Below are positions 34,575-43,309 of a stretch of DNA of 64,000 nt, in pieces. Numbering within the stretch: the first letter of the stretch is position 1; each line of letters begins with the position of its first letter. Origin of the DNA: JBBATK01 sp046297095 (GTDB lineage Bacteria; Bacteroidota; Ignavibacteria; Kapaibacteriales; NICIL-2). The notes under the pieces were generated by a model. That model saw only the letters and a program-made list of their open reading frames with translations, did not search any database and was not told the DNA's origin. The position numbers were made by a program, and so were the translations under genes. Location of the stretch: positions 183,928 through 247,927 of the forward strand of contig JBKCNS010000040.1 of assembly GCA_046297095.1 (NCBI GenBank). Direction: 5' to 3'.

Positions 34575-35909
34575 TTGGAAACTCCGGACGCACCATTGAA
34601 CTCTTTGCACGATCGGGTAGTTGATACCGGAGAGCGATTGTTCCGTCGCAACGGATACTCGCCTGTAACGATGGATCACATTGCGCAAGACTTAGGCATC
34701 AGTAAAAAGACGCTTTACAGCGTTTGCAAGAGCAAAGAGAATATTCTCAGTGATATCATCGACAAGGTACTTAAAGCCATAGCCGCCAAGATCGATGAAC
34801 TCTTCGACGACACATCGCTTCGTTTTGTGGAGCGCGCGGCTCGATGGTTTGTCTTCTTACGATTCATCCACGACAAGGTCACGCCGGGAAGCTTGATGCG
34901 GGATATTCAAAAAAATGCCCCCCAAGCGTGGGGTCACATTAGAATGCATGTAAAAGAACGCACAGAACGCATCGCACGTTTTTTTGAACAAGGACGCGTT
35001 TCAGGTGAATTCCGATACGACCTCAATCCCGTTTTGTGTGCTCGAGTATACAGCAATTGCTCTACACGAATTCTGGACGAGGATGTGTTAGCCGGGTTAC
35101 ATTTGACGCGCAAAACAGCGTTCGAGACGTTCGGGCAGTTGTTCTATACGGGGATGTTTAGTGCCTGCGCTCGCGAAGCTTTAGATGAAGCTAAGAATCG
35201 ACAAGCAATACAGGCAGACATAGCGTTAGAGCACGATCCGCAGCATATTTCCAAACGCATACTTCATGCCAGCCGCGTGTATTTTTTTACCTACGGATAT
35301 AGCAAAGTTCGTATCGATGAGATAGCGGCGGAAATCGGTATAAGCAAGAAAACTCTGTACAACCATTTCGACAGCAAAGAAGCATTACTTCGCGAAGTAC
35401 TGCATGATTTTGCTTCGGAATTGACGGAGAAAACCGTCAATGTGTCTACACAGAGCGTGGTCGACTATGTGGTATCTCTACGCACATTCGTTGTTACCAT
35501 GGCTGATCGGCTGAGTGAGATCTCGCCCCAGTTCGTCCGCGATTTATCAAGAACTACCCCGGAGCTCCGCGACGAGCTACTGTCCTGGAGATCCGAAAAG
35601 ATCGACAGAACATTCGCTATGGTTCTGAAGAAGGGACAATCCATTGGTGCTATTCGTTCGGATCTCTCTGCCATGACTATGGCAAAGGTGTATAACGTCG
35701 TTCTCGATAGCGTTTTCCGTTCCGACGAAGTAAGCGGCAATGTACCGCAGCCGGTGGACGTGTATCGCACTATAGTGAACACCATGTTCATCGGTACCTT
35801 GGAAGATGTTGAGCATGAAGCTTTTTTGAAAGCAAATAGGTTGGCAGCTCGTCAAAGTTCGAAGCTGGCCATGATGTGGACGAAGAGTGGATTTCAAACC
35901 CGGAACTAA
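34575..35909 (+). CDS. Tandem TetR-family regulator (two TetR units in one chain)
   Basis: 444-residue protein made of two TetR-like units. Unit 1: helix-turn-helix at about residues 13-62 (MDHIAQDLGISKKTLYSVCKSKENIL), ligand-type helical domain to about 205. Unit 2: helix-turn-helix at about 225-280 (VRIDEIAAEIGISKKTLYNHF, then DSKEALL), second helical domain to the end. Both recognition helices share GISKKTLY, suggesting duplication, but unit 1 has SVCKSK where unit 2 keeps the canonical NHFDSK. Normal TetR proteins are about 200 residues and dimerise, so one chain here may act as a built-in dimer. No ATG occurs before residue 33; start TTG at 34575. It is 9 bases ahead of trmD. Confidence 0.85.
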   Translation: METPDAPLNSLHDRVVDTGERLFRRNGYSPVTMDHIAQDLGISKKTLYSVCKSKENILSDIIDKVLKAIAAKIDELFDDTSLRFVERAARWFVFLRFIHDKVTPGSLMRDIQKNAPQAWGHIRMHVKERTERIARFFEQGRVSGEFRYDLNPVLCARVYSNCSTRILDEDVLAGLHLTRKTAFETFGQLFYTGMFSACAREALDEAKNRQAIQADIALEHDPQHISKRILHASRVYFFTYGYSKVRIDEIAAEIGISKKTLYNHFDSKEALLREVLHDFASELTEKTVNVSTQSVVDYVVSLRTFVVTMADRLSEISPQFVRDLSRTTPELRDELLSWRSEKIDRTFAMVLKKGQSIGAIRSDLSAMTMAKVYNVVLDSVFRSDEVSGNVPQPVDVYRTIVNTMFIGTLEDVEHEAFLKANRLAARQSSKLAMMWTKSGFQTRN

Positions 35910-35918
35910 AAACTGATT

Positions 35919-36614
35919 ATGCGCATCGACATTTGCACAGCCATCCCGGATCTGGTAGTACCGGTGCTTCATGTGAGCATCGTGGGCAGAGCCATTGAGC
36001 GCTCACTGCTAAGCATACACGTGCACAACCTCCACGATTACGCCACCGACAAGTTCCGTCACATCGACGACACACCCTATGGTGGCGGTGCCGGTATGGT
36101 GATTCGTTGTGAACCGGTGATGAAGTGCCTTGACGCCTTGATGGCTGAGCGCTCGTACGATGAAATCATCTATATGACTCCGGATGGCAAACCTTTTACC
36201 CAGAGCGATGCCAATGAACTTTCGCTCAAGAAGAATATTATTCTTCTTGCCGGTCATTACAAAGGCATTGATCAACGCATTCGCGACCTGGCTGTTACAC
36301 GAGAGATTTCCATTGGAGATTATGTACTTAGTGGAGGCGAGATACCCGCACTTGCGGTAACCGACGCTATTGTGCGTTTACTTCCCGGTGCCATTGGTGA
36401 TTCCGAAAGCGCCCTTGATGATTCCTTTCAAGACGGGTTCCTTGCAGCGCCTGTATACACGCGGCCTGCAGAGTTCCGCGGGCTTTCTGTTCCCGATGTT
36501 TTGCGCAGTGGCAATCACGAAGCCGTGCGCCGCTGGCGGCATGATCAATCACTACAGCGCACTAAAGAACGGCGCCCGGATTTGTTGAACGACACTCCTC
36601 AATCCAATGAATAA
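35919..36614 (+). CDS. trmD: tRNA (guanine-N1-)-methyltransferase TrmD
   Basis: 231-residue SPOUT methyltransferase that makes m1G37 next to the anticodon and so prevents frameshifting. Diagnostic parts: HIDDTPYGGGAGMVIRCEP, LLAGHYKGIDQRI (knot, SAM binding) and SIGDYVLSGGEIPALAVTDA, with the catalytic Asp in the C-terminal domain segment DDSFQDGFLAAPVYTRP. It is outside the usual rpsP-rimM-trmD-rplS cluster and instead follows the double TetR gene and overlaps queC by 8 bases. Confidence 0.95.
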   Translation: MRIDICTAIPDLVVPVLHVSIVGRAIERSLLSIHVHNLHDYATDKFRHIDDTPYGGGAGMVIRCEPVMKCLDALMAERSYDEIIYMTPDGKPFTQSDANELSLKKNIILLAGHYKGIDQRIRDLAVTREISIGDYVLSGGEIPALAVTDAIVRLLPGAIGDSESALDDSFQDGFLAAPVYTRPAEFRGLSVPDVLRSGNHEAVRRWRHDQSLQRTKERRPDLLNDTPQSNE

Positions 36615-37296
36615 ACCATTAGCAGTTGTACTTATGTCCGGCGGTATGGACTCCACCGTTTGCGCAGCAATGGCTCTGGCGGACGGATGCGCGGTAGCCG
36701 CACTGCATGTGCGCTATGGTCAGCGCACGCAGGAGCGAGAGATTCAATCGTTCAACGCAGTGTGCGACCATTATGAAATTTCAGCGCGTTTAGTAGTGGA
36801 TGTTTCACACTTGGCAGCAATAGGCGGCAGCAGCCTTACCGACGCCGGCATACCGGTGAGCGAAGCGCAACTGCATTCGGCCGAAGTTCCCACAAGCTAT
36901 GTTCCTTTTCGTAATGCAAATATTCTGGCAGTTGCTACCAGCTGGGCCGAAGTTTTGCAAGCGCATCGATTATACATAGGCGCAGTAGAGGACGACTCCT
37001 CCGGTTACCCGGACTGCCGACAGGAGTTTTTTGACGCATTTCAAAATGTTATTCGCACCGGCACCAAGCCGAATAATCCTCTGCGCATTTACACACCTCT
37101 GATCCATATGACCAAAGAGCACATAGTTCGTGCGGGCATTGCTCTCTCGGTACCCTTCAAGCTTACGTGGTCGTGCTATCGATCCACCGAACGCGCATGT
37201 GGCACTTGCGACTCCTGTGCACTGCGCTTACGCGGCTTCGAAAAAGCGCAATCGGTTGACCCTCTGGAGTATATCGAGCGGCCACATTATTCGTAG
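36607..37296 (+). CDS. queC: 7-cyano-7-deazaguanine synthase QueC
   Basis: 229-residue ATP-dependent enzyme turning 7-carboxy-7-deazaguanine into preQ0, an intermediate of queuosine. The PP-loop LMSGGMDSTVCAAMALADG is at the N-terminus and the zinc site CGTCDSC with an earlier Cys (LTWSCYRS) is at the C-terminus. VPFRNANILAVATSWAE is typical. Its ATG overlaps the end of trmD, pairing two tRNA-anticodon-loop modification genes. No queD, queE or queF is in the window. Confidence 0.95.
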   Translation: MNKPLAVVLMSGGMDSTVCAAMALADGCAVAALHVRYGQRTQEREIQSFNAVCDHYEISARLVVDVSHLAAIGGSSLTDAGIPVSEAQLHSAEVPTSYVPFRNANILAVATSWAEVLQAHRLYIGAVEDDSSGYPDCRQEFFDAFQNVIRTGTKPNNPLRIYTPLIHMTKEHIVRAGIALSVPFKLTWSCYRSTERACGTCDSCALRLRGFEKAQSVDPLEYIERPHYS

Positions 37297-37305
37297 CACA
37301 TTTCA

Positions 37306-38628
37306 ATGATTACAAACAGACAGATACTCGGCATCTGGTTGCCACTATCCTTGACTTGGGCAATGATGGCAATCGAGGGGCCTGTGCTCAATGCTATAGT
37401 GTCTCGTTTACCCGATCAAATCACGAACCTCGCCGCTTTCGGCTTGGCGGTAAGTATAGCCATCGTGATCGAATCTCCGGTAATCATGTTGCTCAGCACA
37501 TCCATTGCTTTAGTTCGTGATACATCCTCGTGGAAAGCGGTGCGCAGATACGGCATGCGTCTATGCTTCTACACTACGCTTGCTATGATAGTAGCTGTTG
37601 TCCCCATGGTACACGAGTTCCTTAGCTATAAAGTATTGTCGTTGCCGGTAAACATCGCAGAGAAATTACACGTAGGAATGATGTGCCTGATTCTTTGGCC
37701 GGCATCTATAGGATATCGACGTATGTATCAAGGCGTGATGATTGCTCACGGCTTCACAAAACGAGTTGCGATTGCCAGCATAACACGCGTGGCAAGTATG
37801 GCGGTGCTCTCAGTATTGTTGGCTACGTTTACTTCTTTTGAAGGAGTGTTCATTGGAGCTGTTTCGCTGTGTATGGGAGTGTTCCTGGAAGCAATTGCTA
37901 CCGGAATAATGGCCAAGCCCATCATCGCAGAACTATCCACGGCCGCACCCGATCACGAGCTGACACAAAAGGAGATCTCTACCTTTTACAGGCCTCTGGC
38001 ACTGACATCCGTAGCCGCTATGGCAATCAATCCGCTCAGCTCATTTTTCATGACGCGCTTTCCTTACCCGGCGGAATCAATGGCAGTGTTTCCCGTGGTG
38101 GATTCGCTCGTGTTTCAATTCAAAAGCTCGTCGTATGCCTTACAGGAGACCGTGGTTTCCTTAGCAGGAAAATCGCACAGCGACAACGCTATGCTGCGTC
38201 GATTTTCATACATACTTATGGCCTTTACAAGCGGGCTATTGGCAGTGCTTGCATTCAGCCCACTTATCATGGTTGTGTACACGGTGTTTCCATTTACGCT
38301 CTCGCCCGGCTTAGCTGCATTCGCTATCACGCCAACATACATCTTCGTGTTGTTGCCTGCACTTCAAGTGTGGAATTCATATCTCAAAGGATTGATGATC
38401 AACAGCCGGTATACCCGCGCTGTATCTGTTTCAACTTTTATTGAAGTAGCGAGTCTTGTAGGATTCTCGTGGGTGTTTTTGGTAGCCACCTCTCTCAGCG
38501 GCGTGAATGCTACCTTCATTGCATTCATTCTGGGCCGGCTTATCTCGTCGTTGTATCTGTATTACGCATTCGCTTCTGCCTCAGCAGAAACCAACTCCGA
38601 TCCGTTTGCGCCGGCGTCATCCACATAA
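37306..38628 (+). CDS. MOP-superfamily membrane transporter (MATE/ANKH-like)
   Basis: 440-residue protein with about 12 predicted membrane helices. The overall pattern LGIWLPLSLTWAMMAIEGPVL at the start and a repeat-like second half starting TFYRPLALTSVAAMAINPLS resemble multidrug/flippase carriers of the MOP superfamily; the segment STFYRPLAL and what follows recall progressive-ankylosis (ANKH) homologues. The cargo is unknown. It follows queC by 9 bases. Its last 67 bases are shared, on the other strand, with the end of the convergent TPR gene. Confidence 0.65.
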   Translation: MITNRQILGIWLPLSLTWAMMAIEGPVLNAIVSRLPDQITNLAAFGLAVSIAIVIESPVIMLLSTSIALVRDTSSWKAVRRYGMRLCFYTTLAMIVAVVPMVHEFLSYKVLSLPVNIAEKLHVGMMCLILWPASIGYRRMYQGVMIAHGFTKRVAIASITRVASMAVLSVLLATFTSFEGVFIGAVSLCMGVFLEAIATGIMAKPIIAELSTAAPDHELTQKEISTFYRPLALTSVAAMAINPLSSFFMTRFPYPAESMAVFPVVDSLVFQFKSSSYALQETVVSLAGKSHSDNAMLRRFSYILMAFTSGLLAVLAFSPLIMVVYTVFPFTLSPGLAAFAITPTYIFVLLPALQVWNSYLKGLMINSRYTRAVSVSTFIEVASLVGFSWVFLVATSLSGVNATFIAFILGRLISSLYLYYAFASASAETNSDPFAPASST

Positions 38629-40556
38629 GTGATGTCTACAGCCGGCAAGCTCTGCTCGCGATACAGGCGCAACATGCGCGAGTATTCAGTGGAGTTCTGC
38701 TCCAAAGTTTCTTGTACTTCCATACTCAGTTTCAGCAAGCCTGCTTCGTAGGCGATACGCCCCATATGGTAGAATGCTTCGGCACACTCCGGGTTTAGTT
38801 CGGTGATTTTTCTATACACTTCTATGGCTTTGTCCGAACATTTCAATCGTTCCAATGCCAATCCAATACTGATGAACCTTCGGGTGGCTTCAGGCTGGGA
38901 ATCAAAAAGATCACGCACGTGGATCATGCCCGCCGAGATTCGCCCATCACTTATGAGCATCATAGCAAGATGATACTGCGCATCGGCCGATGATCTATTC
39001 CACTCCAATGCTCTCTTCAAATACTCAACACCTTCAGTTGTGTTGCCTGCATCGTGCTGCAAGACACCGCAGCGAATGAGTGCTTCAACATTCGCAGGAT
39101 CTACGCGCAAGGCACGCTCGTAACACTGTATGGCAATTACCGGTTCATGCATTTTTTCCCGGACGAAAGCATAGTGAACGAGAGCATCAATATTGTCGGG
39201 AGCGCAATGCAAGGCAGTCTTTACCGCGCTTTGCGCTTCATCTGTATCACCATTCTCCAATAATGCTTTCGACAATCCCACATAAGCTTCGTCACAAAGC
39301 GGGTCCATGCTGATGGCCTGCGAGAACAGCTTCATTGCTGTTTCTAACCTTCCCTCAAGCAGGGCAACAAACCCCATTCCGGAGTAGTTTAACACACTTT
39401 CGGGTTCTAGTCTTGCCGCCTCGATAAAGTTCTCTTTGGCCTCGTCGCTTTTGGTAAGCTTCAAATAGATGCGGCCGATTTTCCTATACACGGTACTCGA
39501 TGCAACAAGTGCGTTTGCTTTGGTATAGCGATCAATTGCCTCTTCGTACCTACGAACTCTCGTGAGAAGATCGGCACTCAATGTGTGCGCCTCGACGCTT
39601 GTGGGATGCTGCACCATGCACTGCTCAGCTACAGCCAAAGCCTCATCGTTCTTACGAGACACCGCAAGTACTCGCACTAAGCGAAGTGCGTAGGTTTCGT
39701 CCGTCGGTTTGAGTTTCAATGCTTGACGAAAGCACTCAGCAGCATCGCCATACTTTTTTTGAATGCTGTAATTCAAACCAAGATTGCTGTATAGCTCATC
39801 GTTGTGCGGGTCGATACGAATAGCCGACCGAAAGTGAAGATTGGCTTCGTTGTATTTACCCATCGACGAATAGGTAACGGCCAAACAATTTAACGCGAAC
39901 GAGTCGCCACCGTCGATGAGAACGGCCACTTCAAACTCCCGCGCTGCCTCTTCTTTGCGTTCAAGCTGAAACAGTACCTGACCACATTGAATGTGAACAT
40001 GCTTGGACATACCATCATGCATAGCGGCTATGCGAAAGTTCTCTAAGGCCTTGTCAAGTCGCTGCCATCGTTTGTACACCATGCCGAGTTCGAAGTGCAA
40101 CTGAAAAGCCATAGTCTCGTTGCCGGAGAGCGACTGAAGTAAGTTTTCCGCAATTCCGAAGCTTCCCATAGAAGCATGACATCTGGCTAAGGTCACCCAA
40201 GCGTCGCTAAGTTCGGGGTTAAGATCTCGGGCAGTCTCTGCGGCTTCGATAGCGGCCTCGTAGTTCTGCGCTTGGAGTTCAGCCACTGCAAGCCGGCTAT
40301 GCACTTCTGCACGGCTGGCATCATAACGCAGGTAGTACCTGTAGTATTTGGCTGCTGTTTGGGAGTCGCCCTCCTTGAGCGCCTCTTCTGCCATAGTCAG
40401 CGAGCGGATCATGCGCTGCTCGGTCTTCTGCTCGATCTCTCTGGCGTTGAAGACGAAATAGTGCGAGCCGTCCTCGTGCTTTTGTATGAAGCGAGAATAC
40501 CAGGGACTCTTTGGACTTTTCTGTTTGGAACTACTCTGTTTAGTCTCGGTAGCCAT
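38562..40556 (-). CDS. Large TPR-repeat protein, cytosolic
   Basis: 664-residue protein without signal peptide or membrane helix. A basic Ser/Lys-rich N-terminus (SSSKQKSPKSPWY) is followed by about 15 TPR units spanning residues 50-640, e.g. YNEANLHFRSAIRIDPHNDELYSNLG and YEEAIDRYTKANALVASS. It is an adaptor for protein-protein interaction with unknown partners; no enzymatic domain. The C-terminus (SELVSAEAEANA) is encoded in the stretch overlapping the transporter gene. It is divergent from murD. Confidence 0.85.
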   Translation of the reverse strand: MATETKQSSSKQKSPKSPWYSRFIQKHEDGSHYFVFNAREIEQKTEQRMIRSLTMAEEALKEGDSQTAAKYYRYYLRYDASRAEVHSRLAVAELQAQNYEAAIEAAETARDLNPELSDAWVTLARCHASMGSFGIAENLLQSLSGNETMAFQLHFELGMVYKRWQRLDKALENFRIAAMHDGMSKHVHIQCGQVLFQLERKEEAAREFEVAVLIDGGDSFALNCLAVTYSSMGKYNEANLHFRSAIRIDPHNDELYSNLGLNYSIQKKYGDAAECFRQALKLKPTDETYALRLVRVLAVSRKNDEALAVAEQCMVQHPTSVEAHTLSADLLTRVRRYEEAIDRYTKANALVASSTVYRKIGRIYLKLTKSDEAKENFIEAARLEPESVLNYSGMGFVALLEGRLETAMKLFSQAISMDPLCDEAYVGLSKALLENGDTDEAQSAVKTALHCAPDNIDALVHYAFVREKMHEPVIAIQCYERALRVDPANVEALIRCGVLQHDAGNTTEGVEYLKRALEWNRSSADAQYHLAMMLISDGRISAGMIHVRDLFDSQPEATRRFISIGLALERLKCSDKAIEVYRKITELNPECAEAFYHMGRIAYEAGLLKLSMEVQETLEQNSTEYSRMLRLYREQSLPAVDITYVDDAGANGSELVSAEAEANA

Positions 40557-40717
40557 GGAAACACAACGGCCTCTTTGAGAAACATCAGGGCGAATCGTCG
40601 AGCAACCACCCTATTCCAGGAAGGTATCGTCGGATGGGCAGCCAAACTGAAATACGACGGATTTCGGTGCCACGCGTGAACACCGTGATTGCCCTGTATT
40701 CACCAAACTACAAGATG

Positions 40718-40725
40718 TATTTTTG
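40718..40725 (+). promoter_or_regulatory. -7 promoter box of murD
   Basis: TATTTTTG, a full TA-N2-TTTG match, 18 bases before the chosen murD ATG. Transcription would start near 40731, leaving a very short leader and making a TTG start at 40723 unlikely. Confidence 0.5.
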
Positions 40726-40743
40726 CCCATCCACCACACGGTT

Positions 40744-42081
40744 ATGAACATGAAGTACACAGTTTTAGGTGCGGCTAAGAGCGGCGTTGCCGCAGCGATT
40801 CTTGCTAAACGCACCGGCAATGAGGTATTTGTTTCGGAGTACAAGCCGGCCTCGAAAAATCTGGAAGCTCAGCAAACTTTTATTGATCAGGCCATCCCTT
40901 GTGAGTTTGGAGAACATAGCCATAGAGTTTTTGAATGTGATTGTATCATCACATCGCCTGGTATTAAACCTTCTACTCCTGTACTGCAACAAGCAAAGGA
41001 ACGTGGCATACCGGTGATCAGCGAGCTGGAGTTTGCCTACAGAAATTCTCGGCATACCATCGTGGCTATTACCGGCACGAATGGCAAAACCACTACCACC
41101 GCTCTGACGGCATACATCTTGAATAAGGCAGGGCGCAAGGCAATAGCATGCGGAAACATTGGTACGCCTATGTCTGCAGTTGTACTTGACGCTTCGCCGG
41201 ATACTATTCTGGTAGCGGAATGCAGTTCCTATCAATTGGATTATACCTCTACGTTTGCCCCGCACATCGCCGTATTCCTAAATCTTACTCCCGATCACTT
41301 GGAGTATCATGGTAGTGTGGAAAACTACCGCGCAGCGAAGTGGAAAATTTCCGCTAACCAAAGCTCCTCCGATATACTAATTTCGTGTGCCGATGATATG
41401 GAAGCAGCATCCGTACCATCAAATGTCAAATCGTCGATTCTCTCAATAAGTGCCATTCATCCTGTGCAGCCGGGAATGTTTGTGCGCGATGGGAATCTTG
41501 TATTTGCGTCAACGCATAACGAGGAAGTTCTAATGCCTACACGTGATTTACGCCTCCCCGGCGTTCACAACGTGTACAATTCAATGGCGGCGGCCCTGGC
41601 GGCTCGCTGTTTGGAGATTCGTAACGAGGATCTTCGCGATAGCCTTGCCTCCTTCGCAGGAGTTGAGCATCGCCTTGAATATGTACGCACCCATCATACT
41701 ACCGAGTTCATCAACGACTCGAAAGCCACCAATGTGAATGCAACGTGGTATGCGTTGCAATCGTTTTCAAAACCCATAATCCTCATTGCAGGAGGTCGTG
41801 GCGACAACAACGACTATTCCCTGCTTGACGATGCCGTGCGCTCGAACGTGACATGCATAGTGTGTCTAGGCGAGGAACGCGATGACATCTTTGATCACTT
41901 CTGCACCATGGTGCGTTGTATCAAGGCGGAATCCATGGAGGATGCAGTGCATTTGGCCTTCGATCAAGCTTTAGGAGACGATATAGTATTGTTCTCTCCG
42001 GCCTGCAAGTCCTTCGACATGTTTATGAACTTCGAGCATCGCGGAGAGGTCTTTAAAGACGCAGTCAACTCGTTGGCGTAG
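40744..42081 (+). CDS. murD: UDP-N-acetylmuramoylalanine--D-glutamate ligase
   Basis: 445-residue Mur ligase that adds D-Glu to UDP-MurNAc-L-Ala in the cytosol. N-terminal Rossmann domain (YTVLGAAKSGVAAAILAKRTG, ITSPGIKPSTP), central ATPase domain with P-loop AITGTNGKTTTTALT and NLTPDHLEYHGS, C-terminal domain with EHRLEYVRT, FINDSKATN and IAGGRGDNND. ATG at 40744 chosen because the promoter box lies just upstream; an ATG two codons later is also possible. It leads a forward run with ftsW, although 91 bases separate them. Confidence 0.96.
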   Translation: MNMKYTVLGAAKSGVAAAILAKRTGNEVFVSEYKPASKNLEAQQTFIDQAIPCEFGEHSHRVFECDCIITSPGIKPSTPVLQQAKERGIPVISELEFAYRNSRHTIVAITGTNGKTTTTALTAYILNKAGRKAIACGNIGTPMSAVVLDASPDTILVAECSSYQLDYTSTFAPHIAVFLNLTPDHLEYHGSVENYRAAKWKISANQSSSDILISCADDMEAASVPSNVKSSILSISAIHPVQPGMFVRDGNLVFASTHNEEVLMPTRDLRLPGVHNVYNSMAAALAARCLEIRNEDLRDSLASFAGVEHRLEYVRTHHTTEFINDSKATNVNATWYALQSFSKPIILIAGGRGDNNDYSLLDDAVRSNVTCIVCLGEERDDIFDHFCTMVRCIKAESMEDAVHLAFDQALGDDIVLFSPACKSFDMFMNFEHRGEVFKDAVNSLA

Positions 42082-42172
42082 CAGTTCACTTTAGAATTTG
42101 TCGTGTTGCTGAAGCTATACTACTGCTTAGGGCATAGATTCATTCGCACCTGCGCGGTGATACGTTGATATT

Positions 42173-43309
42173 ATGAGTCAAACTCGTTCAAACATAGATT
42201 GGCCCGTGTTTCTGTCGGTAGTGGCACTTATGCTGTTCAGTATAGCATTCGTTTATAGCGCCAGCGCATCGTTTGCAGGTATGAGAATGGGCTCCACGGA
42301 AAAGCTCTTTCTTAATCATTGCTTGCGTATTGGCATTGCATTCGTTCTCATGATCGCGGTGACGAAAGTCGATTATCATCACCTGCGTGAGTATTCGAAG
42401 CCCATCATGGTGGCGGCAATTGGTTGTTTGATTTATGTGTTGATCATGGGCGACAAAGTAAAAGGTGCTTCGCGGTGGATTACCTTTGGCTTTATTCGCT
42501 TTCAACCCTCGGAGCTGGCAAAGTTTGCGCTGATTATTCACCTCGCCTGGATGCTATCAAAGCGAAGTAGGGACGTTTCCGAACGTTTGAAAGGCATGAT
42601 TGCGCCGCTGTCGTGGACGCTGGGTATCTGCGGGCTCATCGCGTTGCAACCGAATATGTCTACATCCCTTGTCATCTTTTTCCTCTCGTTCATGCTCATC
42701 ATTTTATCGGGAGCACGAATGAGATATGTGCTCATGACCGGTGCGCTTGGGCTGATCGTGGGAGCTGTGGCCACTCTGGGTGCCTCCTATAGAGTGCAGC
42801 GTCTGCTTGCATTTATCGACGACAGTTCAGGGCCAATGAGCGCCGTGAAGTATCAATCATACCAGGCTCTCATTGCATTTGGAAATGGTGGTGTGTTTGG
42901 TGTGGGTCCGGGGCGCAGCCAGCAACGCGAAGGATTTCTTCCGGAGCCATACGGTGATTTTATCTTCTCCATTGTGGGTGAAGAATACGGTTACCTTGGC
43001 GTACTGATAATTCTCTCGGTATTTGCTGTGATACTGGTACGCGGAGTGAGAATTGCTCGTCGAGCTCCCGATGATTTTGGATATTATCTGGCCTGCGGTA
43101 TAACATTAACACTTGCCTGTTATGCCTTTGTCAACGCCGGGGTGAACTGCGGGCTCTTACCCACTACGGGCTTACCTATGCCGTTCATTAGTTACGGTGG
43201 AACAAGTGTCATCTTTTCCGCCATGGCCGTAGGCGTCTTGCTCAATATCTCTAAACAGGCCGTGCCCATACAAACACCAACAGTATCTGCCGATACACAG
43301 GCGTCATGA
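42173..43309 (+). CDS. ftsW: SEDS-family septal peptidoglycan glycosyltransferase FtsW
   Basis: 378-residue protein with ten predicted helices. Family marks: FVYSASASFAG, GASRWITFGFIRFQPSELAKF with the Pro-Ser-Glu-Leu motif, NGGVFGVGPGRSQQREGFLPEPYGDFIFSIVGEE carrying the essential Asp, and LPTTGLPMPFISYGGTS. Next to murD it is best called FtsW; RodA is the alternative. It polymerises lipid II at the division site with a class b PBP, which is not in the window. Its stop overlaps the start of the large TPR gene by 4 bases. Confidence 0.93.
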   Translation: MSQTRSNIDWPVFLSVVALMLFSIAFVYSASASFAGMRMGSTEKLFLNHCLRIGIAFVLMIAVTKVDYHHLREYSKPIMVAAIGCLIYVLIMGDKVKGASRWITFGFIRFQPSELAKFALIIHLAWMLSKRSRDVSERLKGMIAPLSWTLGICGLIALQPNMSTSLVIFFLSFMLIILSGARMRYVLMTGALGLIVGAVATLGASYRVQRLLAFIDDSSGPMSAVKYQSYQALIAFGNGGVFGVGPGRSQQREGFLPEPYGDFIFSIVGEEYGYLGVLIILSVFAVILVRGVRIARRAPDDFGYYLACGITLTLACYAFVNAGVNCGLLPTTGLPMPFISYGGTSVIFSAMAVGVLLNISKQAVPIQTPTVSADTQAS

